Below are positions 1-8,334 of a DNA stretch of 64,000 nt, in pieces. The stretch is taken from contig JANNDY010000145.1 of assembly GCA_031378345.1 (NCBI GenBank), positions 54,744 through 118,743 of the forward strand. The letters run 5' to 3'. The first letter of the stretch is position 1; each line of letters begins with the position of its first letter. A program made the translations under genes and the position numbers. This DNA is from Emticicia sp031378345 (GTDB lineage Bacteria > Bacteroidota > Bacteroidia > Cytophagales > Spirosomataceae). A model generated the notes under the pieces. That model worked only from the letters and a program-made list of their open reading frames with translations. It was not told where the DNA came from and ran no database searches.

Positions 1-171
1 CTCAATGGGCAACAGACGCTACAAGTAAGCAATCAAATAATAGGCAGTAGCACTATCCAAACAGGCTCAAATATTTATTTTGATTCGAAAAACTCTGTTA
101 TGCTTCAACCGGGCTTCAAAACTGAGGGCAATGCTGTTTTCAAAGCTACCGTAGGTGGTGGCTGCAATTAG
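1..171 (+). CDS. C-terminal end of a secreted protein with a 3-coathanger-stack-like tail (partial)
   Basis: The frame is open from the first base of the window and stops with TAG at 169-171, so only the last 56 residues are visible. They include YFDSKNSVMLQPGFKTEGN followed by AVFKA and a terminal GGGCN. The pattern NSV-x-LxPGF, then a Gly/Asn turn, then FKA, and a Cys close to the end is what I know from the 3-coathanger stack at the C-terminus of many exported Bacteroidota proteins. The rest of the protein and its activity lie outside the window. The next gene starts immediately after the stop codon (TAGATG), so the two may be co-transcribed. The family assignment rests on recall of the pattern. 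Confidence 0.6.
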   Translation, partial: LNGQQTLQVSNQIIGSSTIQTGSNIYFDSKNSVMLQPGFKTEGNAVFKATVGGGCN

Positions 172-1338
172 ATGATTATGAAAAACAAAAACGCAATCAT
201 AGGTGCAGCATTCTTGATGGCAACTTCTGCCATAGGCCCAGGTTTTTTGACCCAAACTACGGTTTTTACACAGCAATTGACTGCCAGTTTTGGCTTCGTG
301 ATTTTGCTTTCTATTTTGTTGGATATTGGTACACAACTCAATATTTGGCGAGTAGTTTCGGTTAGTCGAAAGCCTGCCCAAGATTTGGCAAACGAACTGT
401 TTTTTGGACTTGGTTATTTGCTTTCGTTTTTGATAGTTTTAGGCGGTTTGGCATTCAATATTGGCAATGTAGCAGGTGCAGGATTAGGTTTTGAAGTGCT
501 TTTTGGCTTTGATGTAAAACTTGGAGCGGTGGTAAGTTCAGCAATAGCGATTGGTATTTTTTCATCAAAAGAAGCAGGAAAAGCAATGGATAATTTTGCC
601 AAAATCCTTGGTTTTTTGATGATAATTTTGATTTTATATGTGGTTTTTGTATCAAATCCACCAGTTTTTGAGGCTTTTCATCGAACAATTATTCCAACAA
701 AATTTGATGCTTGGGCAACAGTTACACTCGTTGGTGGCACGGTTGGGGGCTATATTACATTTGCAGGCGTGCATCGTTTGATCGATGCTGGCATTAGTGG
801 TGAAGAAAACCTTCCACAAGTCAACCGAAGTGCTACGACTGGCATTTTGGTTACTGCCGTTGTACGATATTTGCTTTTTTTGGCTTCTTTGGGTGTCGTT
901 GTAGCTGGTTTTACTTTGAGCAAAGACAATCCACCTGCATCGGTTTTTCAAAGTGCGGCTGGCGAAATTGGTTATAAAATCTTCGGCATTGTGATTTGGT
1001 GTGCAGCCATTACTTCGGTCGTTGGAGCAGCTTATACTTCGGTTTCGTTCTTGCGAACTTTTCACCCAAATTTTGAGAAATACAATCGCCAAATCATCAT
1101 CGGATTTATTGTTTTTTCTACAATTACCTTTGTTTTTATAGGAAAACCAGTCAAAACACTTGTATTTGTTGGCACTTTGAATGGTTTTATATTACCTATT
1201 GCACTCTCAATTATTTTGGTGGCAAGTCGAAAATCGAGGCTTGTGGGTAGCTACAAACATTCGCTTTTTTTGCAGATTATTGGGTGGTTGGTGGTTGCGA
1301 TTATGTCGGGGATGGTGGTTTGGGGCTTACTATTTTAA
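172..1338 (+). CDS. NRAMP-like (YcsG-type) inner-membrane transporter
   Basis: A 388-residue, very hydrophobic protein with about eleven likely membrane segments. Residues 22-26 (GPGFL) match the entry to NRAMP helix 1, but the metal-binding DPGN motif that normally follows is replaced by TQTTVF. The helix-6 region (about residues 187-205, GGTVGGYITFAGVHRLID) lacks the usual MPH motif. Both substitutions are typical of the YcsG-like branch, whose substrate is not established, so transport of manganese or iron should not be assumed. ATG at 172 directly abuts the upstream stop; ATG at 178 (MKNKNAIIG) is an equally good start, and the sequence does not decide between them. It may be translationally coupled to the upstream gene. 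Confidence 0.8.
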   Translation: MIMKNKNAIIGAAFLMATSAIGPGFLTQTTVFTQQLTASFGFVILLSILLDIGTQLNIWRVVSVSRKPAQDLANELFFGLGYLLSFLIVLGGLAFNIGNVAGAGLGFEVLFGFDVKLGAVVSSAIAIGIFSSKEAGKAMDNFAKILGFLMIILILYVVFVSNPPVFEAFHRTIIPTKFDAWATVTLVGGTVGGYITFAGVHRLIDAGISGEENLPQVNRSATTGILVTAVVRYLLFLASLGVVVAGFTLSKDNPPASVFQSAAGEIGYKIFGIVIWCAAITSVVGAAYTSVSFLRTFHPNFEKYNRQIIIGFIVFSTITFVFIGKPVKTLVFVGTLNGFILPIALSIILVASRKSRLVGSYKHSLFLQIIGWLVVAIMSGMVVWGLLF

Positions 1339-1405
1339 TGTTTTATTTTAAGATACAATTTTTGTTTCATAAATTTCGATATTATTCAATTCTGACCAAA
1401 TCGCC

Positions 1406-4396
1406 ATGAAAAGTATCATTTACATCTTTTTACTTGCCATTTTAGCTTCTTGCCAATCAAAAAAAACGCCTAAATTATCTTCCGAACACCAAAAAGCTTT
1501 GGCTTCAATGGAAATCATGGATGGTTTTGAGATTGAAATGGTGGCTGCCGAACCACTTATTGCCGACCCTGTGGCAATGGAAATTGACGAAGATGGCAAT
1601 ATGTACGTTGTCGAAATGCACGGTTATCCCCTTGATTTATCAAATTCAGGAAAAATAAAACTCCTAAAAGATACTGACGGAGATGGCTACCCCGACAAAG
1701 CCACTGTTTTTGCTGACAGCTTACGTTTACCCAACGGAATTCAACGGTGGAAAAATGGTTTTTTAGTAACAGATACGCCCGATGTACTTTATCTTGAAGA
1801 CACTAATGGCGATGGAGTTGCTGACATTCGTAAAAAAATACTTACTGGTTTTGCTTTGTCAAATCCCCAGCATAACCTCAATACGCCTCGTTTTGAGCTT
1901 GATAATTGGATATATTTGGGGCATGAAGGTTCGATAACTCCATTTGTTTATAAAAAAGAGTTTGGTGATAAAGGCACGGAAATTAGTTTTCCTGATAAAA
2001 ATGATGCCCCCAAATTGGGCATTAATGCCAATGGGAGGATGGTCAGATTTAAGCCTGATACTTACGAATTGGAAGAACTTTCTGGCGAAACGCAATATGG
2101 ACATACACAAGATGCTTTCGGACATAGGATTTATACGAGTAACGCCAACCATCTTTTTCATGAGGTTTTAGATAAAAAATACCTCGATAATAATCCAAAT
2201 TTGCTTGTTCCAGATGCTTCACAAAACATTCCTGACCATGGCGATGCTTGCGAAATTTTCCCGATTACCGAAAACCCTAATCATCAATTATTGACTGATG
2301 TTGGTGTCATTACCTCTTCTTGTGGCGTTACATGGTATTTGGGTGGTGCTTTTGGCGAAAAATTCAAAAATGTAACATTCATTGCCGAGCCAGTTCATAA
2401 CCTCGTTCATGCAGATATTATTGAGGAAAAAGGTGCGAGTTTTTCAGCTAAAAGATTGCTTGAAAAAAAAGAATTTTTGACATCAAAAGATGCTTGGTTT
2501 CGACCAGTAAACTTTTATATTGGTCCCGATGGTGCTTTATATGTCATAGATTATTATCGTCAATTGATTGAACATCCCGAATGGATGTCCGATGAAATTA
2601 ATCAATCGGGTGCTTTGTATAATGGCAAAGATAAGGGCAGAATTTACCGTATCACTCCCAAAGGAGGTTTAAAAATGGATTGGTTGAATAAGCTCAATTT
2701 GTCGAAAAAAAGCAATAAAGAATTAGTACAACTACTTGATAATCAGAATATTTGGTATCGTCGCACAGTTCAGCGATTATTGCTTAATCGCAATGCAAAA
2801 GATGTAGTTCCTGAGTTAAAATCCTTAGTAAAAAATGCCGAAAATTCAGCCACAAAAGTTCAGGCTCTATGGCTTTTGGATAATTTCAAAAGCCTTGATA
2901 ATCAAGAAATTGCATTAGCTTTAAAAGACCAAGATGCCGGTGTGAGAGAAAATGCGATTCACCTCTCCTTAAATCTTCCCCAAACAGAGACGTCTATTAA
3001 ATTGATTCTACCTCTTCAAAACGACCCTTCACCAAAAGTACGTTTTAAATTATTAAATGTTTTGGGTAAAATAAATACCCCTGAAGCAGAAAAAGCCCGC
3101 ATGGCTATTTTGAGGCAAGATTTTGATGACAAATGGGTTGGAATTGCAGCCATTGCAGCATCAAAAGGAAAGGAAGTAGAACTATTGAATATTGCTCCAA
3201 AAAGTGTTAAAAACGCTTCGACTATTGAGTTTTTCAACTATTTAGGAGCAACAATTGCCAATGGTGGAGATAAAATAATTTTTGAAAAAACCATTGAAAT
3301 TATAAACATAAAAGACAATCAAAACAATGGTCAATGGTGGCAAGCGGCAACACTTTCAGGTATTGCTAAGCTTTGGTCTTATAAAGGAATTAACGTTCAG
3401 ATTGAGGATAAATTCAAAACAAATTTATTGATAAATGTTTCTTCAAATTTTCCAGAATTACGAACTTCATCAATAGAAATATTGTCATTAACGGGCTTGC
3501 CAAAAGGAGCTTTTTTGAAAGAAACGCTTAAAAGTGCCTCAAATATTGCCTTAGATGCTTCACAAAAAGATGAGCTTCGAGCAGATATGATTTCACTGTT
3601 AGCTATCTCAAATCCGAAGGCGTATCAAGGTTTGATTCAACAAATTTTGATAAATAAAGAACCTGAAATTATTCAAAAAGCAGCCATCAAAACTTTTGGA
3701 CAAACAGCTGATAATCAGACTTGTACGTTTCTTTTGAAGCAATGGAATTTGTTTTCTCCGAATGTAAAAAGTGATGCAATAAACTTGTTTTTGGCTGACC
3801 CCAAAAAAATCCACTTATTACTTGATGCAATTGACAAAAAAGTGGTCAATCGGACCGATGTTGGTTGGGGAAGAACAGTTAGAATGATGAATTATTATGA
3901 TTCTGATGTGCGTAAGCATGCCCGAAAAGTGCTTTCGATAAATGAAGATAGAAAAGCTGTTTTGCAAAAATATATGGTGGTTTTAGACCAAAAAGGAAAT
4001 CAAAATGAAGGAAAAAAAGTATTTGAACAAAACTGCAAAACCTGTCATCAAATGTCAGACGGTGGCATTGATTTTGGCCCAAATCTCTCTACTTTGCGAA
4101 GTCGAAATGCAAATTCAATTTTGACCGAAATCATCAATCCAAACAACTCAATTGCAGACAAATATGATTTATGGAATATTACCTTCAAGAAAGGAAATTC
4201 GATAAGTGGAATTATTGCAAATGAAAACGCTAATACGCTGACTATCAAAGAGATGGGTGGAAATAAAACGACATTTCAACGAATTGATATTGCTAAATTA
4301 GAAAAATCTGCCACCTCAGCAATGCCTAACGGTTTTGAAAATGCCATTTCGCTCAAACAAATGACCGATTTGATAACTTACATTAAAAATCAGTAG
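1406..4396 (+). CDS. PVC-type heme-binding lipoprotein: beta-propeller, HEAT-like repeats, cytochrome c
   Basis: A 996-residue lipoprotein with signal peptide and lipobox Cys16 (LAILASC). Residues about 30-420 form a sugar-dehydrogenase-like propeller with Asp-rich turns (DTDGDGYPD, DTNGDGVAD). The middle, about 430-850, is helical and HEAT-like. The C-terminus is a c-type cytochrome: heme motif CKTCH at residues 877-881 and a probable distal Met in AMPNGFE near the end. This is the architecture of the membrane-bound dehydrogenase / PVC-type heme-binding family, common in Planctomycetota, Verrucomicrobiota and Cytophagales. It probably transfers electrons from a periplasmic or surface sugar oxidation. 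The substrate is unknown. No partner oxidase is adjacent. Confidence 0.88.
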   Translation: MKSIIYIFLLAILASCQSKKTPKLSSEHQKALASMEIMDGFEIEMVAAEPLIADPVAMEIDEDGNMYVVEMHGYPLDLSNSGKIKLLKDTDGDGYPDKATVFADSLRLPNGIQRWKNGFLVTDTPDVLYLEDTNGDGVADIRKKILTGFALSNPQHNLNTPRFELDNWIYLGHEGSITPFVYKKEFGDKGTEISFPDKNDAPKLGINANGRMVRFKPDTYELEELSGETQYGHTQDAFGHRIYTSNANHLFHEVLDKKYLDNNPNLLVPDASQNIPDHGDACEIFPITENPNHQLLTDVGVITSSCGVTWYLGGAFGEKFKNVTFIAEPVHNLVHADIIEEKGASFSAKRLLEKKEFLTSKDAWFRPVNFYIGPDGALYVIDYYRQLIEHPEWMSDEINQSGALYNGKDKGRIYRITPKGGLKMDWLNKLNLSKKSNKELVQLLDNQNIWYRRTVQRLLLNRNAKDVVPELKSLVKNAENSATKVQALWLLDNFKSLDNQEIALALKDQDAGVRENAIHLSLNLPQTETSIKLILPLQNDPSPKVRFKLLNVLGKINTPEAEKARMAILRQDFDDKWVGIAAIAASKGKEVELLNIAPKSVKNASTIEFFNYLGATIANGGDKIIFEKTIEIINIKDNQNNGQWWQAATLSGIAKLWSYKGINVQIEDKFKTNLLINVSSNFPELRTSSIEILSLTGLPKGAFLKETLKSASNIALDASQKDELRADMISLLAISNPKAYQGLIQQILINKEPEIIQKAAIKTFGQTADNQTCTFLLKQWNLFSPNVKSDAINLFLADPKKIHLLLDAIDKKVVNRTDVGWGRTVRMMNYYDSDVRKHARKVLSINEDRKAVLQKYMVVLDQKGNQNEGKKVFEQNCKTCHQMSDGGIDFGPNLSTLRSRNANSILTEIINPNNSIADKYDLWNITFKKGNSISGIIANENANTLTIKEMGGNKTTFQRIDIAKLEKSATSAMPNGFENAISLKQMTDLITYIKNQ

Positions 4397-4437
4397 TTTT
4401 TTGAAAGATATTTTGAGGCTAAATTAAGTGTTTCAAC

Positions 4438-5829
4438 TTACTTTCCATGCTGAGCTTGAAGCATATTCTTGATAGATTCAAGCTCTTTGTCAGTTCGCAT
4501 CGCCATCTTTTTTAGGATTTCAATCTCCTTTTGTTGTTCTTTTATTGCTTCCACCAATACAGGAGTAAGTTTAGCATAATCAACTGATTTATAGCCTTTT
4601 TCGTCAGTAAAAACCATTTCTGGGTAAATTTTTTCAATTTCTTGGGCAATAAAACCGATTTGATTTTTATCAGAAAAATTCCTTTCTGGGAATTCGTTTT
4701 TTCTAAAATCATAACGAACACCATTGATTTTGAGAATATTATCTAACGAATTATTCAAAGAAGTAATATTTCGTTTGTATCTTAAATCTGAGCAAACCAA
4801 AACACCACAAGAAGCCGTAACATTTCCTGCAAAAGTAGCATTACCCATACGATCTACTGTAAATCTCCAAGCATTGCCAATATAAATCCCTGCCGTTTCA
4901 AGGCTCGGAGCGGCATTTTGTATGCCGAAAAATGCTCCATCAATAGATGCAATTGTATTTGAACTATTATTAAACCATATTCCTGCGGTTTCGACATTAT
5001 GTTTAACTCTGACACGACCATTAATGTCCATTCTTTCATTTGTATTAAGATTTGGTATAGTACCAAATCCAATATTTCCAGTGCCTGTCTGGAGGGCAGT
5101 AGAATTAAAACTTTGAAAAAAGCCACCAGTTCCTAAGTTTGAAACACCATTGATTCCAGTACCCAAGCCCGAAGCATATGCATTAATTCCTAATCCAGAA
5201 TCTGTTATACCAGTTACACCATTTGAGGTCGTACTTTCACCAATCACTCCCAGACCAGAGCTACTTGCACCTCGAACACCTGTACCCGTGCTGCTAATAC
5301 CATTAACGCCAACTCCGTTTAAACATACACCTCTCATACCTGCACCAGTACCGAGCGTTTGCCCCATAATAGCTGTTCCATTTCCTTCATGTAAGCCAAA
5401 AACACCAAAACCAAAGGTATTAAGACTTTTATTTGTCCCATTTACTCCATAAGTATCACCTGAAGGGGAAATATTATAAGCAACACCAGTAATTGCCTTA
5501 CCATTAAACGACGCATTAGTTTGAGCTAAAATTCCGTTAGCAAAACCAGATGTATTTTCATTCCTGATTATGAATAGTTCAGCAGGTTGATTATCAATAT
5601 GGTAGGTTGATACAACATTCCTCCAAGTAGCAGAGATTGGTTCGTAGGTCATAATTTTACTTACACTATTGTTAAAAACCAGCATTCCGTTGTCGGGAGA
5701 TGGAATGGCTGCCACCACGGCGGTTTCACCCGGATATTGTGGCAAAACGAGTGCTTTGTTTGTAATCAATATAGATTGTGCAAAAGCATAATTTGAAATG
5801 GTAAAACAGAAAATGATTAGTTTTTTCAT
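4438..5829 (-). CDS. Secreted protein with glycine-rich repeats and C-terminal peptidase S74 (intramolecular chaperone) domain
   Basis: 463 residues. A signal peptide ends at YAFAQ. The middle (about residues 130-240) consists of Gly/Thr/Asn-rich turns spaced about 10-12 residues apart (TGAGMRGV, NGVGVNGI, TGTGVRGA, SGLGVIGE), which suggests a beta-helical or fibre-like stalk. About residues 344-445 form a peptidase S74 domain with the characteristic SDLRYKRNI and IGFIAQEIEKIYPEMV. A short coiled coil (EAIKEQQKEIEILKK) ends the protein. In phage tail fibres this domain trimerises the stalk and cleaves itself off. In Bacteroidota, free-standing relatives are surface proteins. No phage gene is nearby, so a prophage origin is not supported. 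Confidence 0.85.
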   Translation of the reverse strand: MKKLIIFCFTISNYAFAQSILITNKALVLPQYPGETAVVAAIPSPDNGMLVFNNSVSKIMTYEPISATWRNVVSTYHIDNQPAELFIIRNENTSGFANGILAQTNASFNGKAITGVAYNISPSGDTYGVNGTNKSLNTFGFGVFGLHEGNGTAIMGQTLGTGAGMRGVCLNGVGVNGISSTGTGVRGASSSGLGVIGESTTSNGVTGITDSGLGINAYASGLGTGINGVSNLGTGGFFQSFNSTALQTGTGNIGFGTIPNLNTNERMDINGRVRVKHNVETAGIWFNNSSNTIASIDGAFFGIQNAAPSLETAGIYIGNAWRFTVDRMGNATFAGNVTASCGVLVCSDLRYKRNITSLNNSLDNILKINGVRYDFRKNEFPERNFSDKNQIGFIAQEIEKIYPEMVFTDEKGYKSVDYAKLTPVLVEAIKEQQKEIEILKKMAMRTDKELESIKNMLQAQHGK

Positions 5830-5894
5830 GGAATTGTTTTTAAAAAAATAGTATTAAATTTTCAGCTAATAGTTTTGGGTTACGAGTTACGATT

Positions 5895-5925
5895 CAAAAG
5901 TAGTTTGGGTTTCTATTTTGTGCAA
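5895..5925 (-). promoter_or_regulatory. Bacteroidota-type promoter for the S74-domain gene
   Basis: Read on the minus strand, TACTTTTG (-7 box) at 5902-5895 is preceded, after 20 nt, by TTGC at 5925-5922, close to the TTTG/TAnnTTTG consensus of the Bacteroidota primary sigma factor. The expected start point is near 5890, about 60 nt upstream of the ATG at 5829. Confidence 0.5.
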
Positions 5926-5996
5926 TTCAAAAAATTGCTTAAATTTAGGTTTCTGAATGAGTACATTTCACATAATACTCTGATTATCAATACTTT

Positions 5997-7463
5997 ATGC
6001 AGGAACTTTTTGCACTTATAAAATCATTAAAACCTGCCGAAAAAAGGTATTTCAAGGTATTTGCCAATGGTGGTGAAGCTAAAAAAAAACCTTTGTATGA
6101 AGCCCTTTTTGATGCTTTTGATAAATGTGAAACTTATGATGAAAATGAATTTTTGAAGAAAAATAGAAGTAAAGATTTCATAAAAAACTTTGCAGAAAAT
6201 AAAAATTATCTCTACAACCAAATCTTAGAAAATCTGCGAAATTATAATGAGGAGAATATAATCGAATGGCAACTGAAACGTGATTTGCAGAAAATCAAAG
6301 TTTTGGCATCAAAAGGACTTGACCAAGCCTGTCTTCGACTCATGGAACGTACCAAAAATAAGGCGTGGCAATACGAACAATATTATACCCTCGACCAAAT
6401 AATTGAGCTACAACTATATTTGTTTGGTAACTGTCGAATAGGCAATATGGAAAAGGAATTTTATTGGAATCTACAAACCGACAGAGATAAAATCAGGGTA
6501 ATTCTCGACCAATATAATTCCAGCCTTTCAACTTGGCATCAACTCAATATTTTGTTCCAAAACCAACTCAATGAGCCTTTTGAAGAGATTTCTAAACAAG
6601 CAAAAGACATTCTTAATGAACTTTTGAATCAAAAAGAGCCACCAATTGAGCTTTCTCTTACGCTCAGAAATCGGTATTTGGCATGTTTTGAAATGTATTT
6701 TAACAGTATCGGGGATGCTCAAAAATGCTATGAATTCAACAAAAAAATTATTGAAAATAGGGCGTTGATTGATGAAAAAATGCCTAATTTTTCGGTAGAT
6801 GCAATGGCAGTTTATTTCAATTTTATGGTAGCTTGCTACAAATACAAGCAATGGGGCGAAATGGAAGTATATTTAGAAAAAACTAAAAATTATCCAATTT
6901 CGAGCATCGAACAAGAAATCAGACGAACGCATAATTATTGCTATAATGGAATTTTGCTTTATTTATCAACTCAAAATTTAGATAAAACAAAGGTAATTAT
7001 TGAAGTTTTTTTTGAAGCAAAAAAGAAATTTGAAGGGCGATATCGCATAGATTTCCTCTTATTTACTCAGTCGCAATGTGGGTGGTATTTTTTCTTGCAA
7101 AAAGACTATGAAAAAGCCATAAAAACTTGGCGAGAAATCATTGATGGACCTAAATACAGCGTTGAAATTCGGACACAAGCAACAACCAAAATCTACGAAA
7201 TGATTTTACATTTCGAAAAACAAGACTTTGAATTATTAGAATATTTACATCAAAACACACTTCGATATATCAAATCTGTCAATTTATTAGGTAAACGAGA
7301 AAAGGTTTTCTTAGATTATTTTAAGAAACATTTTGCCACACAAAATCAGAAAAATACATTTGCAGAATTTTCAAAAGCCCTCAAAGAAGTTGAATCTCCA
7401 ATTACTGAAAAATCAGTTGTCAATGGGTTTATTATTGATTGGGTGGAAAGCAAAAGGCTCTAA
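5997..7463 (+). CDS. Conserved Bacteroidota protein of unknown function, helical (TPR-like)
   Basis: 488 residues, no signal peptide and no membrane segment. It is rich in Lys, Glu, Tyr and Asn and predicted by eye to be all helical, with regularly spaced aromatic pairs that resemble TPR or SEL1 solenoids, although no clean consensus repeat is visible. The N-terminus (ELFALIKSLKPAEKRYFKVF) is a recurring opening in uncharacterised Cytophagales proteins. It converges on tsaB, and the last 4 bases of the two genes overlap (7460-7463), so they share their 3' ends but not a transcript. I do not assign a function; a cytoplasmic scaffold is the most that the composition suggests. Confidence 0.75.
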   Translation: MQELFALIKSLKPAEKRYFKVFANGGEAKKKPLYEALFDAFDKCETYDENEFLKKNRSKDFIKNFAENKNYLYNQILENLRNYNEENIIEWQLKRDLQKIKVLASKGLDQACLRLMERTKNKAWQYEQYYTLDQIIELQLYLFGNCRIGNMEKEFYWNLQTDRDKIRVILDQYNSSLSTWHQLNILFQNQLNEPFEEISKQAKDILNELLNQKEPPIELSLTLRNRYLACFEMYFNSIGDAQKCYEFNKKIIENRALIDEKMPNFSVDAMAVYFNFMVACYKYKQWGEMEVYLEKTKNYPISSIEQEIRRTHNYCYNGILLYLSTQNLDKTKVIIEVFFEAKKKFEGRYRIDFLLFTQSQCGWYFFLQKDYEKAIKTWREIIDGPKYSVEIRTQATTKIYEMILHFEKQDFELLEYLHQNTLRYIKSVNLLGKREKVFLDYFKKHFATQNQKNTFAEFSKALKEVESPITEKSVVNGFIIDWVESKRL

Positions 7464-8218
7464 ATTTTCTTCTTCGTCATCGTCCCCACAAATTCTTTCA
7501 AATAATAAGGTTCAAAGTCCGCAACATTTTCAAATTGAGCATTTTCAAAAGCCTTTGTTGCCAAAATTCCCACACTGCGTGCCGAAGGATAAACAATTTC
7601 ATTCAGAAAAATCGCATTGGGGTTTTCTCCCAAAATCGATCTACATTTTTCTGCACCATCACCAAAAAAGAGAATTTTATTGCTTGAAAGTAAGTCAGAA
7701 AATGAAGTTTCATCAATAATTTTTGCTTGTGTAGGTTCAAGAATATTCAATGTATTAGCTTCAAAAACAGCACAATAAACTTCCATTCGACGAGCATCAA
7801 GCATGGGACATAGGAGAATTGGTGATTGGAGATTAGTGAGTGGTGATTGGATTCGCTGAATTAATTCGTAATTCGTATCGCTGCGGCGAACCGCTCGTAA
7901 TTCGTAAATAGATTGAGCCATTGCCTCCAAAGTATTGACCGCAATCAAAGGTTTTTCGAGGGTAAAACACAAACCTTTTGCCGTAGAAACGCCAATTCGT
8001 AAGCCTGTATAAGAACCTGGCCCTTTGGCAACTGCAATGGCATCAAGGTCTTGGAAAGTCAAATTGGCAATGCGTACCACGTGGTCAATGAGCGTAGTAA
8101 GCATTCCAGAAGAAGATTTTTCGTGGTATAACTCGCTGACAGACAGCAACTTACCATCTTGATGAATGGCAGCCGAGCAAGCTTTCGTAGAAGTTTCGAT
8201 ACTTAGAATAATGGGCAT
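7460..8218 (-). CDS. tsaB: tRNA threonylcarbamoyladenosine biosynthesis protein TsaB
   Basis: 252 residues. TsaB is the non-catalytic partner of TsaD in making N6-threonylcarbamoyladenosine at position 37 of ANN-decoding tRNAs. Evidence: the ASKHA N-terminus ILSIETSTKACSAAI, the family signature KGPGSYTGLRIGVSTAKGL, and the conserved MLDARRMEVY. Between MAQSI (about residue 102) and LLCPMLDARRMEVY (about 136) sits an extra stretch of about 33 residues that relatives lack. Its DNA (7816-7908) is a repeat patchwork of GATTGGAGATTAG and AATTCGTAATTCG units around a GC hairpin. The frame is kept, so the protein is probably functional with a tolerated insert. Confidence 0.93.
   Translation of the reverse strand: MPIILSIETSTKACSAAIHQDGKLLSVSELYHEKSSSGMLTTLIDHVVRIANLTFQDLDAIAVAKGPGSYTGLRIGVSTAKGLCFTLEKPLIAVNTLEAMAQSIYELRAVRRSDTNYELIQRIQSPLTNLQSPILLCPMLDARRMEVYCAVFEANTLNILEPTQAKIIDETSFSDLLSSNKILFFGDGAEKCRSILGENPNAIFLNEIVYPSARSVGILATKAFENAQFENVADFEPYYLKEFVGTMTKKKI
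7816..7908. repeat. Intergenic-type repeat inserted in frame within tsaB
   Basis: Short reiterated units (GGTGATTGGAGATTAG, AATTCGTAATTCGTA) flank a GC-rich hairpin GCGG-CGAA-CCGC. The composition and reiteration match the spacer repeats elsewhere in the window and not the surrounding tsaB codons. Confidence 0.6.
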
Positions 8219-8231
8219 TGAAGCAATTTTG

Positions 8232-8330
8232 AATGATAGAATGAGTGAATGGTAGAATAATTGAAAAATTCAACTAACCTTTCATCGCTCAAAATTAATC
8301 ATTCACTCATTCACTCATTCACTCATTCAC
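8232..8330. repeat. Spacer repeat of the GAATGAGTGAATG family, ending in an 8-bp tandem array
   Basis: GAATGATAGAATGAGTGAATGG near 8232-8254 is faced by ATTCACTC repeated 3.75 times at 8301-8330. The two halves are roughly inverted, as at 16514-16593 where the same words form a perfect 19-bp inverted repeat. It lies just upstream of tsaB and just downstream of the permease gene. Confidence 0.7.
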
Positions 8331-8334
8331 AAAT

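Noticed and set aside
5150..5452. Plus-strand open frame over the glycine-rich repeats of the S74 gene
   Set aside because: Pro/Val-rich reverse complement of glycine turns; shadow of the real gene.
4438..5829. Prophage remnant, because of the tail-fibre S74 domain
   Set aside because: No other phage gene, integrase or attachment site; the protein has its own signal peptide and promoter.
8301..8330. CRISPR-like repeat array
   Set aside because: Direct 8-bp tandem units without spacers, no cas genes nearby.
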